NCBI GenBank assembly: GCA_963663365.2
Contig: CAXXIH010000008.1
Span: 620,001 to 684,000, forward strand
Direction: 5' to 3'
DNA: 64,000 nt
From: G963663365 sp963663365
GTDB lineage: Bacteria; Hinthialibacterota; Hinthialibacteria; Hinthialibacterales; G963663365
Under the pieces are notes generated by a model. It was not told where the DNA came from and did no database searches. It saw only the letters and a program-made list of their open reading frames with translations. The first letter of the stretch is position 1. Every line of letters starts with the position of its first letter. Positions 49,797-58,006 of the stretch are shown piece after piece. Made by a program: the position numbers and the translations under genes.

Positions 49797-50795
49797 ATGG
49801 CCCCGAAAGTGAAAGTCGCCGTAAGTGACTATATTGAAGCCGATTTAGATTGGGAGGCGGAACAGATGGCCGAACGCGGCCTGGAGTTCGCCTGTCATCA
49901 GCTCAAATACGCACAACCGCCGGAATTGATCGAAGCCTTACACGATGCCGATATCATCTTGGTCAATATGGCGAAGATCACCCGGGAAGTCATCGCCGGG
50001 CTGGACAAATGCCGCATGATGATCCGTCACGGCGCGGGCTACGATAATGTCGATGTCTCCGCAATGACCGAGAAAGGCATTCTGTTTCAATACGTTCCGG
50101 ATTACTGTTCTGAGGAAGTGGCGGAACAGGCCATCGCCTTAATCTTGGCCTGTGGCCGGAAGATTGTTTGGTCGATTCGGGATTTCCAACAATCCGTAGC
50201 CCAAGGTAGTTGGAACTACGATACGGTTGTGCCTATGTACAGGATTGAAGGCAAAACAGTGGGCATTGTCGGCTGCGGTCGTATCGGCTCGCTGGTCTAC
50301 CGCAAACTCGAAAGTTTTGGCGTCAAATTCCGGCTTTGCGATCCGTATCTCAGCGAAAAGCGGAAAAAGGCTTTTAATACCGAATTTGTAGATTTAGAAA
50401 CAGTTTGCCGCGAAAGCGATTACATCACCGTACACACGCCTCTGAATGACGAAACCCGTCATATCATGAACGCCAAAACCATCTCGTATATGAAACCGGG
50501 CGCGTACTTGATCAATACATCGCGGGGCGGAATGGTCGATCACGATGCCCTGGCTTCGGCATTAAAAGAAAACCGTATCGCGGGAGCCGCTATCGATGTT
50601 TTTGAAGATGAGCCGCCCAAACCGGACTTCCCTCTATTAGGTCTCGACAATGCAATCCTGACTCCCCATGTCAGTTGGTATAGCAAAGACGCCGAACAAT
50701 CCATCCGTGAAAAGATCGTTCAAACCATCGATATGTTCCTCGATGGTTCCGGCGCGCGATTCCCTGTGAATCCTGAGGTGTTGGAAAAGGACTAA
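49797..50795 (+). CDS. NAD-dependent D-2-hydroxyacid dehydrogenase
   Basis: The 332-residue enzyme is close to the usual family length. The NAD-binding motif is VGIVGCGRIGS (about residue 157). The catalytic set is visible as Arg in INTSRGGMVD, Glu in IDVFEDEPP and His in LTPHVSWYS. The N-terminal part has the substrate loop IRHGAGYDNVD. The short N-terminus and the VPDYCSEEVAEQA segment resemble the CtBP-like and phosphoglycerate dehydrogenase-like groups. It would interconvert a 2-keto acid and a D-2-hydroxy acid. It is the first gene of a four-gene operon with a strong GGGAGG ribosome site; the following gene begins 4 bases after its stop. Confidence 0.9.
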   Translation: MAPKVKVAVSDYIEADLDWEAEQMAERGLEFACHQLKYAQPPELIEALHDADIILVNMAKITREVIAGLDKCRMMIRHGAGYDNVDVSAMTEKGILFQYVPDYCSEEVAEQAIALILACGRKIVWSIRDFQQSVAQGSWNYDTVVPMYRIEGKTVGIVGCGRIGSLVYRKLESFGVKFRLCDPYLSEKRKKAFNTEFVDLETVCRESDYITVHTPLNDETRHIMNAKTISYMKPGAYLINTSRGGMVDHDALASALKENRIAGAAIDVFEDEPPKPDFPLLGLDNAILTPHVSWYSKDAEQSIREKIVQTIDMFLDGSGARFPVNPEVLEKD

Positions 50796-50799
50796 TTTC

Positions 50800-52131
50800 A
50801 TGACCACTCCACAGAAAATTACAAACGTAGCCTCTCCTTTGCCCGGCCCGAATTCGGCCGCCTGGCTCGAACGGTGGAGCAAAGCGGAAGCCGAAACAAC
50901 CGGATTTCAAGCCCCCGTTGTTTGGGATCACGCCGAAGGCGTGATGATTACCGATGTCGATGGCAACCGGTATATCGATTGGACCAGCGGCGTGCTGGTC
51001 GCCAATGTCGGCCATTGCCACCCGAAATTGGTCGCCGCCGTACGCGATGCCGTGGGCAAACTGCTCAACAATTACGAATGTCCCACTCCGGCCCGGATTC
51101 AAGCCGCCGAAGCCCTGGTGCAGCATCTGCCGCCGCATTTGGATCGCTGTTTTTTCCTTTCTACAGGCAGCGAAAGTACCGAAGCCTGTATGCGTATCAT
51201 GAAACGGAAAACCGGCTGTTTTGAAGTCATCGGTTTTTATGGCGGATTTCATGGACGTACATACGCGGCTGCCAGCGCCGGTGGTTTATCGGGCGTCAAA
51301 AGCGGTTACGGCCCGCCTATGCCGGGTGTGATTCACGCCCCGTTCCCGTACCTCTACCGGAGCCCGGTAGACGGTGGCGAACAAGGCTTGATCGATTACT
51401 GCATGACCGCGCTCGACGATGCCGTAAGGGCAAACTCCGCTTCATCATTAGCGGGAATCATCGTTGAACCGTATCTCGGCGCTGCGGGTTTTATCTTTCC
51501 GCCCCAAGGGTACCTGACTGAACTCGAACGCTGGTGCCGTGATAAGGGAATTCTTTTCACGCTGGATGAAGTGCAAAGTTCTTATGGACGCACCGGCAAA
51601 ATGTGGGCGATGGAATGGGAAAACCTCACTCCGGACCTGATCGCCATTGCCAAAGGAATCGGCAGCGGTATTCCCACAGCCGCCGTGGCCGCGCGTGGCG
51701 ATGTGATCAGCGTGCTTAAGCGCGGCGAGATGAGTTCCACCGCGGGAGGCAACCCTGTATCCAGCGCCGCTGTGAGCGCGGTTCTCGAAGTGATGGATGA
51801 AGAAAAACTGGCGGATAATGCTCAGGCCATGGGTGAACTGATGAAAAAACGTCTCATGGAAATCGCCGAAAAGTCACGTTACTTGGGCGATGTGCGCGGT
51901 ATGGGTTTGGTGATGGGTCTCGAACTCGTTCTCGATAAAAAGACCAAAGAACCCGCGCCGGATTTGACACACCAACTCATCCGCCGTTGCGCCGAAAATG
52001 GGCTGCTCATTGGTTCCGTGGGGCTATTTGGTAATGTCATTCGTGTCGCGCCGCCGTTGGTTATTAGCGAAGCCGAGGCTCACGAAAGCCTCGATATTTT
52101 GGAAGACTCGCTGCTAAGTCTTGAGTCCTAG
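50800..52131 (+). CDS. Class III pyridoxal phosphate aminotransferase
   Basis: The 443-residue protein has the class III features: RYIDWTSGVLVANVGHCHP near the N-terminus, the cofactor-binding STGSESTEA, FYGGFHGRTYA, the LDEVQSSYGRTG Asp motif, and the Schiff-base lysine in AIAKGIGSGIP. Relatives act on omega-amino or 2-amino groups, for example 4-aminobutyrate, ornithine or 2,2-dialkylglycine. The precise substrate cannot be read. Being inside an operon with a hydroxyacid dehydrogenase, an M20 hydrolase and a zinc dehydrogenase, it probably removes an amino group exposed by the hydrolase. Confidence 0.9.
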   Translation: MTTPQKITNVASPLPGPNSAAWLERWSKAEAETTGFQAPVVWDHAEGVMITDVDGNRYIDWTSGVLVANVGHCHPKLVAAVRDAVGKLLNNYECPTPARIQAAEALVQHLPPHLDRCFFLSTGSESTEACMRIMKRKTGCFEVIGFYGGFHGRTYAAASAGGLSGVKSGYGPPMPGVIHAPFPYLYRSPVDGGEQGLIDYCMTALDDAVRANSASSLAGIIVEPYLGAAGFIFPPQGYLTELERWCRDKGILFTLDEVQSSYGRTGKMWAMEWENLTPDLIAIAKGIGSGIPTAAVAARGDVISVLKRGEMSSTAGGNPVSSAAVSAVLEVMDEEKLADNAQAMGELMKKRLMEIAEKSRYLGDVRGMGLVMGLELVLDKKTKEPAPDLTHQLIRRCAENGLLIGSVGLFGNVIRVAPPLVISEAEAHESLDILEDSLLSLES

Positions 52132-52140
52132 AGGATGATC

Positions 52141-53400
52141 ATGCCGGTCACTCCGGAAGCAGTACAAAACGCCGTATCCGCGTGCCTGCCCCAGGCGGTC
52201 GATTTTCTCTCGAAATTAATCGCCATCCCTTCACTGAGCGCCGAAGAGATGCAGGCCATGTCTTTTGCAGAAGGCGCATTCAAGCAAACCGCCGATGTCG
52301 AGCGCATCGAATTGTCGAATGCTTTAAAAGACGACAAAGACTACAGCGATCCGATAACAGGTATCGATTATGAAGACCGCCATAATTTACGAGTCGTGCT
52401 CGGCGGCTCGGGAGATGGAAAAAACCTGCTCCTGAATACACATATCGATACTGTCCCGCCCAGTGAAGGCCAAATCGATCCGTTTGTGCCTCAGATGCAA
52501 GAAGGGAAAATCTTTGGCCGGGGCTCGTGCGATGCAAAAGGTCAGATCGCCACAATCTATCTGACTCTGTTGGCGCTCAAACAGCTGAATGCCAAGCTAC
52601 AGGGCGATGTCATTGCGCATATCGTGGTTGAAGAAGAGAACGGCGGCAACGGCACCCTGGCGATGACCCGCCGGGGAGAAGAAGCCGGCGGTTGCGTGGT
52701 TTTGGAGCCGACCGATTTAAAGATTCTTACAAGCATTCGCGGCGCGGTCTGGTTCCGTATTACGATAAAAGGCACCCCCGGACATTCGGGCGCATCAAAA
52801 CCGGCGCAAAGCGCACTAAAGTCCGCGATTCGTGTCGTCGAAATTCTTGAGAATTACCACGCACATCTCCTCGCTGAATCGCGCGGGGATACTTTATTTG
52901 ACGCGTATCCCAATCCGATGCCTTTAACCATCGGTCAACTTCACGCGGGCAGCTGGCCTGCCACAGCCCCCGGTGAGGCAACTTTGACCGGTGTGCTCGG
53001 GCTTTTGCCGAACAAAACCGCCTCGGAAGTGATGGAAGAAATCAACGCCGCGATTACCCGCGAAGGCGGTCCGGAAATCGCCGAAAATGTGGATGTTCAT
53101 TTCACATACCGTCACGATTCATCTGTTGTGCCGGTCGATCATGATTTTGTAACCGATATTAAAGAGGCTGCCGCGCAGTCAGGTTTAGACACTTGTATCG
53201 GCGCGATGCCCGCCTCTTGCGATGCATGGTTCTATAATAACGGTTTGGAAATACCGACCGTGGTCTTTGGGGGCGGCACCCTGGGTGTGGCCCATTCCAA
53301 CCGGGAACAGATGCCGATCAATGAACTAGAAAGCGCGGCGCGGACACTCACCCGGCTCGCGCTATCGTGGTGCGGAGAAACAACAGCATGCGTGCGTTAG
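52141..53400 (+). CDS. M20 family metallo-amidohydrolase (ArgE/DapE-like)
   Basis: The ATG at 52141 is preferred over 52135 because GAGG lies 6 bases upstream of it. The 420-residue protein has the M20 metal ligands: His in LNTHIDTVPP, Asp in GRGSCDAKGQ, the Glu pair in VVEEENGG, Glu/Asp in LEPTDLKI and His near the C-terminus in GVAHSNREQM. The lid domain is placed between the fourth and last ligands, as usual. Family members remove an acyl or amino acid group from an N-acyl amino acid or dipeptide. Here it may release the amine used by the adjacent aminotransferase. It begins 9 bases after the aminotransferase stop, and its 3' end overlaps the next gene by 13 bases. Confidence 0.9.
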   Translation: MPVTPEAVQNAVSACLPQAVDFLSKLIAIPSLSAEEMQAMSFAEGAFKQTADVERIELSNALKDDKDYSDPITGIDYEDRHNLRVVLGGSGDGKNLLLNTHIDTVPPSEGQIDPFVPQMQEGKIFGRGSCDAKGQIATIYLTLLALKQLNAKLQGDVIAHIVVEEENGGNGTLAMTRRGEEAGGCVVLEPTDLKILTSIRGAVWFRITIKGTPGHSGASKPAQSALKSAIRVVEILENYHAHLLAESRGDTLFDAYPNPMPLTIGQLHAGSWPATAPGEATLTGVLGLLPNKTASEVMEEINAAITREGGPEIAENVDVHFTYRHDSSVVPVDHDFVTDIKEAAAQSGLDTCIGAMPASCDAWFYNNGLEIPTVVFGGGTLGVAHSNREQMPINELESAARTLTRLALSWCGETTACVR

Positions 53401-54422
53401 TAAAAACCCAAAAAGGCGTCGGCCATATCGAAATCCGCGATGTTCCCATCCCTGAACCGGGACCGGATGAAGTTCTGCTCAAGGTGCTGGGTTGCGGAGT
53501 TTGCGGAACGGATATCCATGTTCGCGATGATGAGTTCCCCTATTGGCCGCCTGTGATTTTGGGCCATGAGTTTTCCGGACGCGTCGAAAAGGCCGGTAAG
53601 AACGTCACGCTAGTTCAAGAGGGCGACCGGGTTGTGGGTGAGCCGCATACAAAGGCGTGCGGCCATTGCCGTCTGTGCCGTACAGGCAATCCGCAAATCT
53701 GCGCCGCGAAACGCAGCCCCGGCTGGGGGCAGGATGGCGGCATGGCCGAGTATTTGGTGATGCCCCAACACCTTCTGCACCGCTTGCCGGACAATGTCGA
53801 TGATTGCGAGGCGTGCCTTATCGAACCGGCGGCCAATGCCGTGCACGATGTGGTTGAACGCGCCGGTGTCGATCCCGGGGATTATGTGGTTGTAATCGGT
53901 CCCGGGCCCATCGGTCTCTTGGCGGCCATGACTGCCAGAGCGGCAGGCGCACGTCAGGTTATGATCTTGGGTACAGAAGTCGATGAAGAGTTGCGCCTAA
54001 AAACAGCCCGTGAATTAGGCTTCAGCCAGGTCATCAATATCGAACGCGAAAATGCGCTCGAACAGTTGTTAGACCAGACCGGAGGCATCGGCGCGGATTT
54101 GGTTGTCGAATGTTCCGGCTCGCATCCGGGTATTGCATCTACGGTAGAATTGGTGCGTAAAAAGGGCCGCATTTGCGCCATCGGCCTGCCCGGCGATAAA
54201 CCTGTAGCGTTTCCCTATAATGCCGCTGCGTTTAAAGTTTGCGATCTCTATTTTTGCTTATCGACGAGCTACACCAGTTGGGAAAAAACCATCCATCTCG
54301 TCGGCAGCGGACTTTTGCCTATCGGTAAAATCCTGACTCATCGTAAGCCGCTTGAGGAATGGAAATCCGTTTTCCAGGCCATTGACGAACGCCGCGCCCT
54401 CAAAGCAGTGCTCCTGCCGTAG
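53388..54422 (+). CDS. Zinc-dependent alcohol/polyol dehydrogenase (MDR superfamily)
   Basis: The ATG at 53388 (MRALVKTQ), with GGAGA about 10 bases upstream, is the likely start; it overlaps the end of the M20 gene by 13 bases. The catalytic zinc ligands are in GCGVCGTDIH and ILGHEFSG. The structural zinc cysteines lie in CGHCRLCRTGNPQIC, and the cofactor site is VVVIGPGPIGLLAA. The 344-residue length is standard for threonine/sorbitol dehydrogenase-like enzymes. It would oxidise a secondary alcohol with NAD. As the last gene in the catabolic operon it probably handles a hydroxylated intermediate. No hairpin terminator is evident after it. Confidence 0.9.
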   Translation: MRALVKTQKGVGHIEIRDVPIPEPGPDEVLLKVLGCGVCGTDIHVRDDEFPYWPPVILGHEFSGRVEKAGKNVTLVQEGDRVVGEPHTKACGHCRLCRTGNPQICAAKRSPGWGQDGGMAEYLVMPQHLLHRLPDNVDDCEACLIEPAANAVHDVVERAGVDPGDYVVVIGPGPIGLLAAMTARAAGARQVMILGTEVDEELRLKTARELGFSQVINIERENALEQLLDQTGGIGADLVVECSGSHPGIASTVELVRKKGRICAIGLPGDKPVAFPYNAAAFKVCDLYFCLSTSYTSWEKTIHLVGSGLLPIGKILTHRKPLEEWKSVFQAIDERRALKAVLLP

Positions 54423-54550
54423 AAAATGTCTTCCTCAAGCGCGGAACAGAAATTGTATGTACAAACGTATTTGATAAATACTGTTTAAACACCACATTTT
54501 TCTGAACATAGATGTCCTTTTTTTTTATCTCCACTCACATTTGCACACCT

Positions 54551-54578
54551 TTGCTTACGTATCACTCCATGATATAAT
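54551..54578 (+). promoter_or_regulatory. Candidate promoter of the 54616 gene
   Basis: A perfect TATAAT (54573-54578) lies about 38 bases before the ATG. TTGCTT at 54551-54556 gives a 16-base spacer but a weak -35 match. Confidence 0.45.
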
Positions 54579-54615
54579 TACGCTTAAAACTGCATGAATT
54601 TGGGGGATTAAGATA

Positions 54616-55257
54616 ATGCAGGATCTAAGTCACATTCTTGAGAACACTGACATATTTTTAATTTTTCGCGTGGGCAATTACATGGGTTCAGAGCCCGATA
54701 TCATCATTCGCAGAAAGCGGATCGAGGCGGCCTTAAGCAAAAATGGAACGGCCTGGTGGGTGACTACCTTACCAAACGAAATGCGAATCAATATCCAGGA
54801 CAATCTCGAAAAAGAAATACAAATCCCGATTTTCTTCCAGGCCAACGATGCAGGCTGTGATCCTTCTACGGGTGTAATCTGGACTCAAACGCCTTCTGAT
54901 GTTCTCGCGACAGGTTCAAAGACAGCCCGCACAGCGCTTCTTATTAAATTCAAAAAAGACTTAATTAGTGATCATCGTAATTCATTCAGTCTTTCTATCT
55001 CCGGATTTTCAAAGAACACCCGGAAAAGTTTCCGTCAACTCTGGTTTCGAGATAATGAAGCCAGTTATTCAGCATGCCACAATGATCTTTATGGAGTCGG
55101 CTTTATCCATGGAATTTTTGAAAGAGCAATAGATGAATACCGCACAATTCAAGACGTAGAAGACTATGCAAAGCGCGTTAGGGATGCTTCTGAATGTGAA
55201 TCAGATGAAGAAGCCTTCCAAAAATTCTGCGAGATACGCGGGTATCTGCTATCTTGA
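54616..55257 (+). CDS. Uncharacterised protein in AT-rich island
   Basis: The 213-residue protein is soluble, with no signal peptide. It includes WWVTTLPNEMRINIQDN, a possible FFQANDAGCDPSTGVIW loop and an acidic C-terminal helix (ECESDEEAFQKF). No family is recognised. A GGGGG run before the ATG may serve as ribosome site. The region has a visibly lower GC content than the operon before it, and it is bounded by another orphan on the opposite strand, which suggests an acquired segment. Confidence 0.6.
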   Translation: MQDLSHILENTDIFLIFRVGNYMGSEPDIIIRRKRIEAALSKNGTAWWVTTLPNEMRINIQDNLEKEIQIPIFFQANDAGCDPSTGVIWTQTPSDVLATGSKTARTALLIKFKKDLISDHRNSFSLSISGFSKNTRKSFRQLWFRDNEASYSACHNDLYGVGFIHGIFERAIDEYRTIQDVEDYAKRVRDASECESDEEAFQKFCEIRGYLLS

Positions 55258-55376
55258 GAGAAATAACAATGCTCAAATCTACAGATAACAATTAGATGTA
55301 CTAAATTAATTAGTACGTTATATTATGCACTAAACATTACTCGACAAATATACTCAGACACACATAAAAAATATAT

Positions 55377-56837
55377 CTACTCGCTAATTTTTGTATATGT
55401 AACCGAACCAAAGGGATGAAAGGATGGCAAGTAGCTGACAAATTGCCCATTTTCAAAAAAGTGATGAGCAATATCAGTGAAAAGCCCGGGATTAACCGGA
55501 TGAATCGCATTTGGATTATGGAATATTGATAATCCTTCACTCCAAGTCTCGCTATGTTCAGAAGAGCCGACATCTATCTCGAATTCCTTAGGTGCTGCAC
55601 TATTAGGATTATGGTCATAACAAGTCCCCTTTCGTACCATTTTAATATTTCTCGATCCAAATCCGGCTAAAAATCCCATTCTGTTGAATTTGGCCAATGT
55701 GCCACTGCTGTTAAATAGGACCGCACTAACATATTCACTGTTTGGTTGATTAAAAAAACCCGACGGAATGGTCTTTTTCCCAACCTCATGTTTGTCAATA
55801 TATTCTGTACTAATAACAAGTGCACCGTTTTCATCATATTTGTATTTTTGATCAAATCCATAAAGATATGTCGGGAGAGCAGTCGTTGTCCAAGTCATAG
55901 AGCCAGAGAAAAGAAAATCTTGAATTGCAAATACAAGCGGATGGCCTTTTACATGATCCAATTCCCAATACTTTTTTTGAATTTTCGAAAAAAGTGCGCT
56001 TCCAAATTTGATAGGCATGTTGTTTTTTAAAAAATTTTGGATTTCTTCCGGCGGTGGCTCAACATCCTGCTTTGAATTGTCTCCCTTGGTTAAATTTTTT
56101 GATGGATTTACTGTGAGCGCTTCAAAAAAGACCGTAGATGGATATTTAATGGCCATAAAATCGGGCGATGCATGGCTACGATCAATTAAAAAACCCTGTT
56201 CTGTTAAGAATGCAAAAAGATATAACTCCCAAAGTCGTGCATTAAAGCCTTCTGTTTGAAATTGTTGAACAAAATTACCGTCAACATCACGAAAAAAGTG
56301 AACCATCTCTGACAAAATGCTACGAGCAGGTGAATAGCCAGCCTTCTCTAAAACGGTTCTAAAATATGGGTGTAGCCGTTCCGGTGCAACCACGGGATCA
56401 AAAACGTCTATTTGCCTTCCATTTTCATCACCTTGTGGAAAAATACGTTTATCATCCTTCAGCAACTGCGAAAAAACGTCCTGCAATTGCTTGTATGCTA
56501 TTTCAGATGTTTCTAATGAGGCATCCCATCTTATAGCCCGAAACCTTCCACACAAATCACGTCCTAAGACAATATAGGCAAAGTCATTATCCACAAGATC
56601 ATGTAAAACTACACCTAATATTTCTTCATTTTCGTCTGCATACCATCTGATCTCATCGCTTATTCTCGAAGCCTCTGGACTCCGAGTGTAGGCAGCATAA
56701 GCGTCAAATTTGATCTTGGAAATCTCTTTCATATTTTTTTCTCTCGAATGCATAACTCCGTAGGTTGAATATTCCTTCCGAAGAGTCATGCAGAAGCCGT
56801 TATTTGGGGGAGTGGTCGCTACTCCAAATGTAGCCAT
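55377..56837 (-). CDS. Uncharacterised protein with possible PD-(D/E)XK-like fold
   Basis: The ATG at 56837 is chosen because a perfect AGGAGG stands 7 bases ahead; a longer frame to 56897 runs into the candidate promoter. The 486-residue protein contains a helix LWELYLFAFLTEQGFLID, then PDFMAIKYPSTVFFEALTVNP. The order Glu ... PD ... E-A-x-T resembles the active-site layout of PD-(D/E)XK nucleases, with Thr where Lys is expected. That is a fold-level inference and may be wrong. No helicase, methyltransferase or toxin partner is adjacent. It lies in the AT-rich island, with no membrane helices. A defence function is possible but unproven. Confidence 0.65.
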   Translation of the reverse strand: MATFGVATTPPNNGFCMTLRKEYSTYGVMHSREKNMKEISKIKFDAYAAYTRSPEASRISDEIRWYADENEEILGVVLHDLVDNDFAYIVLGRDLCGRFRAIRWDASLETSEIAYKQLQDVFSQLLKDDKRIFPQGDENGRQIDVFDPVVAPERLHPYFRTVLEKAGYSPARSILSEMVHFFRDVDGNFVQQFQTEGFNARLWELYLFAFLTEQGFLIDRSHASPDFMAIKYPSTVFFEALTVNPSKNLTKGDNSKQDVEPPPEEIQNFLKNNMPIKFGSALFSKIQKKYWELDHVKGHPLVFAIQDFLFSGSMTWTTTALPTYLYGFDQKYKYDENGALVISTEYIDKHEVGKKTIPSGFFNQPNSEYVSAVLFNSSGTLAKFNRMGFLAGFGSRNIKMVRKGTCYDHNPNSAAPKEFEIDVGSSEHSETWSEGLSIFHNPNAIHPVNPGLFTDIAHHFFENGQFVSYLPSFHPFGSVTYTKISE

Positions 56838-56868
56838 CCCAACACCTCCTGAGACACGCTTCAAAATA

Positions 56869-56897
56869 GTTCTACTCCTGAAGCGGTAGGCTGTCAA
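56869..56897 (-). promoter_or_regulatory. Candidate sigma-70 promoter of the 56837 gene
   Basis: On the - strand a consensus TTGACA (56897-56892), a 17-base spacer and TAGAAC (56874-56869) are followed by the ribosome site and ATG 32 bases later. This is the best promoter match in the window. Confidence 0.6.
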
Positions 56898-57271
56898 CCC
56901 AAAAATTCAATCATTAATTGCTTCCTGAATTTGTTAGAATTAGGGAATTTTATGCAACGCTCCCCCTTTCCTCCCTACTCAGTGCAATGCTTTTGAGGGA
57001 AACGGACCGGGCGGAAGTTCTTTGCGGTATTCGGTAGCGAGCCAGACAAAGTCGGCGCAATCCCGGTTCGCGAAGCGCATGGTTCTTTTTGTATCTTTCT
57101 CCCAGAACGCAATTGAACATTTCCCCAACAGTCCCCTATTCCCGCTAGATCTTTTTTTATGTAACGAGGTCCAAAGGAGTTCTGATGGGGGGAGCGGTAT
57201 CGGTCCGCTGTTCACAGAGCAACGCCAGTGTTCACAGATCAGCGATTAGGGCCAATTCGGCAAGAAATACC

Positions 57272-57299
57272 TTGACACCTCACCTGGTGTGGGTACAAG
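57272..57299 (+). promoter_or_regulatory. Candidate pseudopilin promoter with a dyad in the spacer
   Basis: A consensus TTGACA (57272-57277) and TACAAG (57294-57299) are separated by 16 bases. The spacer side contains ACACC (57275-57279) and GGTGT (57286-57290) as an inverted repeat. A dyad between the promoter hexamers is typical of MerR-type sites, but no regulator gene is near. Confidence 0.4.
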
Positions 57300-57362
57300 A
57301 TGACACGGAACAAGACACTGTATCTTAGCCGTCTAACTAGAGGCGGCGCCGGGGAAATGAAT

Positions 57363-57974
57363 ATGAAAGTCCGTGGTTTTACGCTGATTGAACTGCTAAT
57401 TGTCGTCGCCATCATTGGCATTCTCGCCGCGATTGCCGTGCCCAACTTTTTGAATGCGCAAACCCGTGCCCAGATTGCGCGTGTCTTTGGGGATATGAAA
57501 GCGCTCTCTACCGCCATGGAGATGTACGCGCTCGACAATAACAGCCAATATCCCGACACCAATACAACCAACGTAAGCACATTCAAACCGTTCCAAAAAC
57601 TGACATCGCCCATCGCCTATATGGCCTCATTGCCGGAGAGAGATCCTTTTATACTCGACATCTACGAAACTACAGACAAAAACTCGCTGGCCGGCGTAGG
57701 TCAATCCTGGTGGGATCCCTATCTATTGGTTGTCTTTCCAAAAACCACGTACTACGGGGCGGATGTTCCCGAATATGGCCAGTATAACATCGGCCCGCTG
57801 AAATATTTCATTGACAGTGTCGGCCCCGATCATATTTACGATCCTTCGGAGCATAATTGGGGGCGCGCTTGGGTTCCCTACACCGCCACCAACGGCCTAA
57901 AAAGCCGGGGCGAGATCTTTGTGTACGGCCCGGGCGGATCGCTCTCCGATCAGGTAACCCGTAGAAGCAAGTAG
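57363..57974 (+). CDS. Type IV pseudopilin / general secretion pseudopilin-like protein
   Basis: The ATG at 57363 has GGGGAA 6 bases ahead and gives the short leader MKVRG followed by FTLIELLIVVAIIGILAAIA, the classic class III signal cleaved by a prepilin peptidase after Gly. The mature protein has the N-terminal helix and then NAQTRAQIARVFGDMKALSTAM, typical of single-gene pseudopilins in many uncultured phyla. Its 204 residues are more than a basic pseudopilin. The C-terminal part, rich in Tyr, Pro and Gly, looks like a compact globular domain. No other secretion or pilus genes are adjacent. It precedes the SUMF1-domain gene by 32 bases, so both may be transcribed together. Confidence 0.88.
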   Translation: MKVRGFTLIELLIVVAIIGILAAIAVPNFLNAQTRAQIARVFGDMKALSTAMEMYALDNNSQYPDTNTTNVSTFKPFQKLTSPIAYMASLPERDPFILDIYETTDKNSLAGVGQSWWDPYLLVVFPKTTYYGADVPEYGQYNIGPLKYFIDSVGPDHIYDPSEHNWGRAWVPYTATNGLKSRGEIFVYGPGGSLSDQVTRRSK

Positions 57975-58006
57975 AAATAAAGGCAAATCAACCGGGGGGG
58001 TAGTTG

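Larger units (their letters stand above)
56838..57362. other. Intergenic region between orphan gene and pseudopilin
   Basis: Divergent promoters are visible at both ends and are annotated separately. The middle contains small open frames on both strands (56979-57215 -, 57022-57249 +) without family features. On the - strand, ATG GCT-free ends such as CADFVWLATEYRKE could be a relic of a gene, but no start site or neighbour supports it. Confidence 0.4.

Noticed and set aside
50671..51252. 193-residue - strand open frame over the aminotransferase
   Set aside because: Antisense to PLP-enzyme motifs; Gly/His-rich and without family features.
56979..57215. 78-residue - strand open frame with CADFVWLATEYRKE
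   Set aside because: Codon use looks gene-like, but there is no ribosome site or recognisable homologue and it lies in a promoter-containing spacer. It could be a relic.
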